Below are positions 63,792 through 64,000 of a stretch of DNA of 64,000 bases, piece after piece. Location: the NCBI RefSeq assembly GCF_024398035.1, contig NZ_CP073748.1, forward strand, positions 3,587,001 to 3,651,000, given 5' to 3'. The DNA is from Kordiimonas sp. SCSIO 12603 (lineage in GTDB: Bacteria; Pseudomonadota; Alphaproteobacteria; Sphingomonadales; Kordiimonadaceae). Below the pieces are notes generated by a model. It did no database searches. It saw only the letters and a program-made list of their open reading frames with translations, and was not told where the DNA came from. The position numbers and the translations under genes are program-made. The stretch's first letter is position 1; each line of letters starts with the position of its first letter.

Positions 63792-64000
63792 TTAGAGCTT
63801 ATAATCGAAACGAAGCTCAACAACTTTAACTTCCACTATATTTCCTGCTTGGTCCTTGGGTGGAGTATACAAGGTATATTTCACCACCCTGCATGTTTCT
63901 TCCTCAAAACCATACCCTGATCGAGATACCTCTAGGATTTCACATCCCTTTGTTACCCCTTTTGGTGTAATGGAAAATCGAACCAGAACCTCAGCCTTCT
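63792..64000 (-). CDS. TonB-like C-terminal domain protein (5' part outside the window)
   Basis: The stop TAA is at 63794-63792, and the frame is open to the window end, giving 69 residues: KAEVLVRFSITPKGVTKGCEI, then EVSRSGYGFEEETCRVVKYTLY and TPPKDQAGNIVEVKVVELRFDYKL. The two Cys (in GCEI and ETCRV) and the beta-strand pattern are typical of TonB_C domains in energy-transducer or envelope proteins (family form CEVVESSG...FEEATCRAV). The upstream part is missing, so neither signal nor partner can be judged. Confidence 0.8.
   Translation of the reverse strand, partial: KAEVLVRFSITPKGVTKGCEILEVSRSGYGFEEETCRVVKYTLYTPPKDQAGNIVEVKVVELRFDYKL

Noticed and set aside
1-64000. CRISPR arrays, IS elements, prophage or att sites
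   Set aside because: No regularly spaced repeats, transposase or integrase genes, or tRNA-anchored direct repeats were seen. tRNA-Leu at 3388 has no duplicated 3' end nearby.

Overview
The window looks like ordinary chromosome from a marine-type alphaproteobacterium of moderate G+C. Kordiimonadales or Emcibacterales is my best guess from gene order and composition; I could not test this. The alphaproteobacterial signs are the linkages dsbB-coq7, tlpA/argH-lptM-lysA, zinc-ribbon/DUF3426 divergent from ftsEX, hisC-tyrA, metX-metW, phaC-like/phaR, nucleotidase-dapD-dapE and dnaX-ybaB-recR. I see no insertion sequence, prophage, CRISPR array or rRNA operon. There is one tRNA (Leu, anticodon CAA).

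Layout. 1-6.9 kb: an interrupted lamin-tail fragment at the edge, a CNNM-type CBS membrane protein, an exported metallo-beta-lactamase-fold protein, tRNA-Leu, then yqaA-dsbB-coq7, an HNH nuclease and gluQRS. 7-10.3 kb: a large exported M1 aminopeptidase and a compact metal cassette, in which a 36-residue metallothionein-like protein faces a MerR regulator across a MerR-type operator. 10.4-14 kb: a HIG1-like protein, PduO-type cobalamin adenosyltransferase, etfBA and 3-hydroxyacyl-CoA dehydrogenase. 14-16.8 kb: a PrsT-like TPR lipoprotein divergent from a PEP-CTERM protein. 16.8-24.7 kb: apbE with a Fur-box-like sequence, a GST, a GlxA regulator overlapping a DJ-1/PfpI protein, a histidine phosphatase, tlpA, argH-lptM-lysA and a CheY-like regulator.

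25-35 kb: zinc-ribbon protein, ftsE-ftsX-ydcF-DUF2125, tyrA/hisC, MarR and GST, metX-metW, an RraA-fold protein. 35.4-43.1 kb: methyltransferase, PHA-synthase-like protein, phaR, an MFS pump and a complete Mla-type lipid ABC operon. 43.2-53.5 kb: MmgE/PrpD, an NTP transferase, pip, PCuAC, hemH, an unknown Cys-motif protein, an M14-like deacylase, a CDF exporter, an LplT-like MFS protein, YhhN and argB. 53.5-64 kb: a DUF2336 protein with a PAS-GGDEF cyclase, the dap genes behind a striking palindrome cluster, an AT-rich gap with DnaA-box-like sites, two tandem paralogous unknown proteins, a GFA protein, recR-ybaB-dnaX and the end of a TonB-like gene.

Most genes are housekeeping. The best candidates for something undescribed are the tandem paralogues at 59850-60583 with their long upstream region, the metallothionein/MerR pair at 9615-10263, and the nested inverted repeats before dapD (57304-57356). 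Several short genes (9615-9725, 22912-23031, the 70-residue gene at 35056 and the 50-residue gene at 37421) are easily missed. Many genes here appear to use GTG or TTG starts.
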